Source: Mya arenaria
Lineage: Eukaryota; Mollusca; Bivalvia; Myida; Myidae
DNA length: 64,000 nt
Reading direction: 5' to 3'
Assembly (NCBI RefSeq): GCF_026914265.1
Contig: NC_069123.1
Location: forward strand, 49,546,949-49,610,948
How positions within the stretch are numbered: the first letter of the stretch is position 1; every line of letters starts with the position of its first letter. This document shows, in pieces, positions 58,030 to 64,000 of the stretch. The position numbers were made by a program, and so were the translations under genes. The notes under the pieces are model-generated. The model ran no database searches. It had not been told where the DNA came from and worked only from the letters and a program-made list of their open reading frames with translations.

Positions 58030-60100
58030 CCTTCTAATAAGGTCAAATAGGGACACCCACCTACACTTAAGTCCGTTGATCTGATTAGATGCAAGGTCAA
58101 ATAGGGAATTCCGGTGATCTACTAGTAATTAGGTACATGGTCAATAAGGGATTCCCACCAATACTAAAGTCCGGTGATCTAATTAGGTACATGGTCAATT
58201 AGGGATTCCCACCTATACTAAAACCGGTGATCTAATTAGGTACATGGTCAATTAGGGACTCCCACCTATACTAAAGTCCGGTGATCTAATTAGGTACATG
58301 GTCAATTAGGGACTCCCACCAATACTAAAGTCCGGTGATCTAATTAGGTACATGGTCAATTAGGGATTCCCACCTATACTAAAACCGGTGATCTAATTAG
58401 GTACATGGTCAATTAGGGACTCCCACCTATACTAAAGTCCGGTGATCTAATTAGGTACATGGTCAATTAGGGACTCCCACCAATACTAAAGTCTGGTGAT
58501 CTAATTAGGTACATGGTCAATTAGGGATTCCCACCTATACTAAAATCCAGGTGATCTAATTAGGTGCATGGTCAATTAGGGACTCCCACCTATACTAAAG
58601 TCAGGTGATTCTAATTAGGTACATGGTCAATTAGGGATTTCCACCTATACTAAAGTCAGGTGATCTAATTAGGTACATGGTCAATTAGGGATTCCCACCT
58701 ATACTAAAGTCAGGTGATCTAACTAGGTACATGGTCAATTAGGGATTCCCACCTATACTAAAGTCAGGTGATCTAACTAGGTACATGGTCAATTAGGGAC
58801 CCTCACCTATACTTAAGTCAGGTGATCTAACTAGGTACATGGTCAATTAGGGACCCCCACCTATACTAAAATCCAGGTGATCTAACTAGGTACATGGTCA
58901 ATTAGGGACCCCCACCTATACTAAAGTAAGGTGATCTAACTAGGTACATGGTCAATTAGGGATTCCCACCTATACTAAAGTCAGGTGATCTAACTAGGTA
59001 CATGGTCAATTAGGGACCCCCACCTATACTAAAGTCAGGTGATCTAACTAGGTACATGGTCAATTAGGGACCCCCACCTATACTAAAATCCAGGTGATCT
59101 AACTAGGTACATGGTCAATTAGGGACCCCCACCTATACTAAAGTAAGGTGATCTAACTAGGTACATGGTCAATTAGGGATTCCCACCTATACTAAAGTCA
59201 GGTGATCTAACTAGGTACATGGTCAATTAGGGACCCCCACCTATACTAAAGTCAGGTGATCTAACTAGGTACATGGTCAATTAGGGACCCCCACCTATAC
59301 TAAAGTCAGGTGATCTAACTAGGTACATGGTCAATTAGGGACCCCCACCTATACTAAAGTCAGGTGATCTAACTAGGTACATGGTCAATTAGGGACTCCC
59401 ACCTATACTAAAGTCAGGTGATCTAACTAGGTACATGGTCAATTAGGGACCCCCACCTATACTAAAGTCAGGTGATCTAACTAGGTTCATGGTCAATTAG
59501 GGATTCCCACCTATACTAAAGTCAGGTGATCTAACTAGGTACATGGTCAATTAGGGATTCCCACCTATACTAAAGTCAGGTGATTTAACTAGGTACATGG
59601 TCAATTAGGGATTCCCACCTATACTAAAGTCAGGAGATCTAACTAGGTACATGGTCAATTAGGAACTCCACCTATACTAAAGTAAGGTGATCTAACTAGG
59701 TTCATGGTCAATTAGTGATTCCCACCTATACTAAAGTCAGGTGATTCTAATTAGGTACATGGTCAATTAGGGATTCCCACCTATACTATAGTCAGGTGAT
59801 TCTAATTAGGTACATGGTCAATTAGGGATTCCCACCTATACTAAAGTCAGGTGATCTAACTAGGTACATGGTCAATTAGGAACTCCCACCTTTACTAAAG
59901 TCAGGTGATTCTTATTAGGTACATGGTCAATTAGGGACTCCCACCTCTACTAAAGTCAGGTGATCTAACTAGGTACATGGTCAAATAGGGACTCCCACCT
60001 ACACTAAAGTCTGGTGATCTAATTAGGTGCAAGGTCAAATATGGACATCACTTATTTTAAAGTCCGGTGATCTAATTAGGTGCAAGGTCAAATAGGTACC
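58030..60100. repeat. 54-bp satellite array, expanded version (about 38 copies)
   Basis: Same unit as 49850-50525. Variants GGGACCCCCACC, GGGATTCCCACC and GGGACTCCCACC form blocks. A multi-unit block with AAAATCCAGG and AAAGTAAGG is itself repeated (about 58870-59000 and 59080-59200), showing recent higher-order expansion. Confidence 0.95.
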
Positions 60101-61184
60101 CCCGAATACACTAAACGGCTTAGCCAAGATAAAGTGGACATTTAACTTTTCCAATGTTATATGCTTGTTTTGGCTTTCATTTACATAAGATCTTTGACAC
60201 TTTAGTGTATTTTGATAGTACTCGATAAGACCTTTCCAGCAATACATAGTTTTATATATGTTTACTCAATGGTTTTCCAAATATACCGTTTGAAAGGTCC
60301 AGAAATGGCCATATTTTGGATGTTATGCTGTTGCACCAAAAATAACCATTTTTTAAACATACAGCTCATAAAGGCAATCATGGATACATTGCTAAAATAA
60401 TGTTTTCCAATTAAGGACACCATTCTTATTTACACTACTTTTTACGGAATGAAAATTGTACAATAATTGATGAAGATATGTGGAAAATTGTAAATGTGTA
60501 CACTTGTTATACATTTTCCTTTTTTCACCCTTACTTACTCTACAATGAAAAAGTACTACTAAACTTTGTTTATTGAATGATAGAACACGTATTATGAATA
60601 CATAGAATATTATAACACATGAAAATCACAAACATTTTTACTAAAGGTCTTCAACTCGTTTCTCATGACTTTGCGAAAATGACGTTTTTTTGTATAGTCC
60701 GTAGCCCCACTTTTCAACATGTCCTACAACTGTGACATGATTATGTATGACAATGACAATCTGTTTTATACTCCCAGGCAATGGCAGCAAGCTATCACAA
60801 AAATATTTAGCAGCTAGCAAACTGAATGAAGAATCAACAGTCAAAACTATTTTGTCCGTAGCCCTGTATAGTCCGTTGCCCCCTCAAAATTATTTTTAAA
60901 TTGAAAGGTCAGATCATAATTACAGCTAGCTTTTAATAAAACAGAATCATGAATGTAAAATGAAAGCAAACATAGTTAAAGGGAGAATAGAAATAAGAAC
61001 TTGTCTTAAATATATGTACATAATGAAGGTTTGAATCGTCAATACAGAGCAGATTACAATCAGTTGTGTAAGATTCATTCAGTGCAATATTATGGTGTTA
61101 CAATGTAATTTCAATGTTGTTTAATAGCCTCATATTGATATTATACACATTTTTTGGTGTTCAGTTATAATCTGTTCGACATAA
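60101..61184. other. No supported gene
   Basis: AT-rich. It contains TATAGTCCGTAGCCCC-type words at 60692-60708 and a variant near 60853-60885; the first is inverted at 62657-62673 across the TIR element, so an older element may enclose the younger one. Confidence 0.4.
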
Positions 61185-62624
61185 CAGGGGTTTCAATAAG
61201 ACCCAAAATCAGGACTTTTTTAAAATTCCATGTCTGTGTTTCAGGAATTTTTAAGAATTTTCATAGAATTGTAGGTAAAGTAGCGCGTTTGGTGCACAAT
61301 TCAAAATGTTTATATTTATGTTTATTGTTTATATATTATATTCAACCATAACAAGAGTCTAGCCTAAGGACGCAGGGGGATGGGAGTGGGAGGGGTCCAC
61401 TCCTGTCACAAGGGTGATTGTCAGGTTTTCTCGTAGAATGTTTTATTTTCAGACTTGTACAAAATGTTGTTGCTTTTTCACAAAATTTAGAAGGGTGTGT
61501 TTAAATATCAAACTTAAAATTTGTCTTTTTGTCTTTGGTAATATGACTGTACTTGTCTGGAGTCTTCTTTAGTGCAATGTCTCATTTTTCTCCTAAATTT
61601 CATGTAAAAACAAAACAAAAAAAACAGACAGTTAGGCATTTGAAACAATTAAACTGGCATCAATATACAAAAAAAAATAATAAAAAAGTGTAGGGGACGA
61701 AGTTGGTATGATCGGGATTGGGTACGAATGTTACATTCAGTCTGGCTGTTATTTAATTGTCTTTTGTAAAGTTATGCTTAATATGTTGATGTATTAGAAT
61801 AAAATGACACTAAAAATCTCTAAATCTCTGTCCTTGCTTAAAGAAACACTTACACAGCAATAGAACATTGATAAAATAACTCCGAAAATTGTTCCGACAA
61901 AATGGCGGTTTCTGCGAATTTTGACATGATCGTAGACGTGATAGGTAAACGGGACATAAAGCATCAAAATATTTTTTGGGGTTACAAAGGTATGTTCATC
62001 AAGAATATTTTACAAATACACTTTCAACACATTTACTGATAAATTGATGTAATTGATTGTGTTAGCGGCAGCTTTCCTATGTCTACAAATTGGCAGTGAC
62101 CGTCTGCTTCAAATCAACAATAATAAAAAAGCGAGTCTCGTCTGCACAATACAATTATTAATTATTTTGAAAGGTTTAATAGTGTTTGACAACATTTTTC
62201 ACCATCTCTTCACATTTTCTATAGCATTTTGCGAACTTTCATCTTTGAATGAACGAGTTCTCATTGTATATTCTGATTGGCTGACATTCAATAGCTCCGT
62301 CTCCTGGCAATGTTTCACTAATTGGCTCTTCCTTATTATCGGATTAGAAGATGGCCGTTTATGAATACACAGGTCGTCTGCTCATTACACCCAATAAGCT
62401 GTCATAAATTATGACACGTACAAGGTATGTGGGAAGATGAAAGGGCAGTACGGCATATTTTAAGCAGTCAATGGTGCATAGCATATGAAAACGTCCGGTC
62501 TCATTAAAAGGGGCGTACAAGGCTATTTTAAGGAATTTTCAAAACGCCCGGGGTCAAATTCTGGGACTTTTTTGGCGATTTTCCGGACGTATAATACGTC
62601 TACGTCCGCTTATTGAAACCCCTG
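61185..62624. mobile_element. 1.44 kb TIR element with 6-bp target duplication
   Basis: The 16-bp terminal repeats CAGGGGTTTCAATAAG (61185-61200) and CTTATTGAAACCCCTG (62609-62624) are perfect; beyond them similarity weakens (AAAATC, then CAGGACTTTTTT versus CCAAAAAAGTCCC). ACATAA flanks both ends (61179-61184 and 62625-62630). The CAGGG start resembles hAT ends, but those duplicate 8 bp, so the class is left open. The interior has no transposase. Confidence 0.8.
61902..62039 (+). CDS. Possible first exon inside the TIR element
   Basis: AAAATGGCGG starts a 45-residue frame (MAVSANFDMIVDVIGKRDIK, then HQNIFWGYKG) containing two plausible donors (ATAG|GTAAAC and AAAG|GTATGT). The first 30 residues look protein-like, but no partner exon was found. 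It may be a captured or remnant exon of an autonomous relative. Low confidence. Confidence 0.25.
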   Translation: MAVSANFDMIVDVIGKRDIKHQNIFWGYKGMFIKNILQIHFQHIY

Positions 62625-62630
62625 ACATAA

Positions 62631-64000
62631 GTATAAACACATAAATGATAGTTAAAGGGGCTACGGACTATACTGCTTTTATGTCATAATTATCTACTTG
62701 ATGTCAGTATTTAAAAGACTTTTTTGTATTCGTTCTTGTTCTGTTCCATGTTTTGTACTTCATACTGTGCATGTGGACTTTCAACATCAGTTAGGTTGAT
62801 TGTATGTATATGTACTAACATAATATCAATCAACAGTCGATGTTTATTCGTGAACTACAAATGCACTTGGTTGTTTTATGTATAAAGTACTTATGGGTTA
62901 AAATGTCTGTGTGTGTGTGATATCTAGCTTGTTAGTGTTTTGTAGTAAGGCAAATTTAAGGTGAAATTATTTGTGTATTTTTTTAATGCATAATTCTTCA
63001 TTTTGCTAAAATTGCTATTTGTTTAATATTGCAGTTGTTTTTATGTATCAAAAGACATCTTGAAACTATTTCAAAAGTATTCTGCAATTTCAGTTTTAAT
63101 CGCTTTTGTTTGGTTAAAGAAATTAGGTTCTTTTGGATTGTGATAATATGGATTGAGTCTGGACTATTGTTGTTTTTGCAATTGTTTAATCTCGTTTTGG
63201 CTTACTGTTTATTCAGTCATTTTAGCACATTTCTTTGTACGGTGCAGTGAGCCACCTGACACCTAGACATCAAAGTTTTTAGAGTAATTAACAAGTCTTA
63301 CACTCTTTTCTTATTTGCATAATTATATTATAAGTTTTAATTGGCCATAGGGCCCTTTCCTTATTTGTTAAAGGTCTTTTAATTGGTTGAATTTAATATG
63401 TTCCCTCCTACCATTTTATCATTGGGTGAGGACATTTTTGTAAATAGGTACTTATAGAGAATTTTAGAAGAAAAGAAAAAGGACTTTTCTGGATTTTTGA
63501 CTTTCAATTAGGAAACACCTGAATTCTTCTAAGTGGCATAACCGTAGCCACAGTGGCATAACCAGAGACTTCTAAATAGTCCAGCCACATATGAAGATTT
63601 CATATATCACTGTACATGAAACAAACCTTTACACTGAATTTACAATTGGATTAATGTTACTTGTTATTTGTTATCTCTGAGTTGAAAGGAACTTTATACA
63701 CAAAATAAACGAACAGAAAACTTGAACAAGTCTCTGTGTTGAAACTACAGCAGCCAAACAGAATCACTCTAAAGCTGACCAACGGTGTCTGTTAGCAGGG
63801 ACTAAGAGCGAGGAGGCACAGGGGCTCTACCGAGTTAATTCCCCAATTATTCGGAGTACTCCCTGTGACCGCGTTAGCGGGCTTGCGCCCAAGTCTTAGC
63901 GAAAGACTGCGCATCAGTATTGCAACCCCCCCCCCAGGAACCCGACGCCAGTTCAGCTCTGTGACAGTTTTACCGGGAAGTTTAGCATGAAATCAAAAGG
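62631..64000. other. No supported gene
   Basis: AT-rich until about 63.76 kb, then a GC-richer tail (GACCGCGTTAGCGGGCTTGC, a poly-C run near 63930) that differs from the rest and may begin another repeat or a promoter continuing past the window. No ORF or RNA gene is supportable. Confidence 0.4.

Overview
The window is eukaryotic and animal: AT-rich, intron-bearing, and crowded with tandem repeats, MITEs and tRNA-derived SINEs. The repeat styles (GGTCAAGGTCA-type and 'GGCCAGTGGAGC'-type interspersed repeats), a NACHT/LRR-like gene pair and a PUS3-like gene suggest a bivalve mollusc. The species is not identifiable by eye.

Layout. (1) 1-14.2 kb: the 3' two-thirds of a tRNA pseudouridine synthase 3 (PUS3) gene on the + strand. 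It has at least seven short exons whose intron phases fit, but carries a frame-shifting internal deletion and an in-frame stop, so it reads as an unprocessed pseudogene or broken allele. Its introns hold SINEs, MITEs and other interspersed repeats. (2) 14.27-30.63 kb: the most unusual region. A roughly 12.5 kb near-perfect inverted repeat (arms of about 6.13 kb, about 200 bp centre) carries the same gene set in mirror image: a four-exon coiled-coil gene, a short zinc-finger ORF, a basic 119-aa ORF, and a 214-aa ORF with one C2H2 finger and an acidic stretch. The right arm is split by a second element of 3,886 bp with 576-bp terminal inverted repeats and a 5-bp target duplication (CAATT). The left arm preserves the matching empty site. 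The inner element carries a 373-aa ORF and a convergent C2H2 exon. I recognise no transposase, integrase or polymerase in either element. (3) 30.6-44.9 kb: no convincing gene. It holds a 57-bp tandem array, a few exon-like open segments, a 6.3 kb GC- and CpG-rich minisatellite with several levels of higher-order repeats, a displaced copy of a PUS3 intron piece, a trinucleotide tract and a Harbinger-like MITE. (4) 44.99-60.1 kb: a tandem duplication of an NLR-like gene (NACHT ATPase plus leucine-rich-like C-terminus), both copies on the minus strand. Each has one long exon and a conserved 58-nt upstream exon, followed by a 54-bp satellite array. The two introns differ by clean insertions, so each copy supplies the empty site for the other's mobile elements. 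(5) 60.1-64 kb: no supported gene, one 1.44 kb TIR element with a 6-bp target duplication.

How parts work together: the NLR pair probably belongs to the expanded invertebrate intracellular immune-sensor repertoire and grew by local duplication. The PUS3 relic would have modified U38/U39 of tRNAs. The palindromic element and its nested guest appear to be mobile or formerly mobile units with their own DNA-binding-type proteins, and are the best candidates for an undescribed system.
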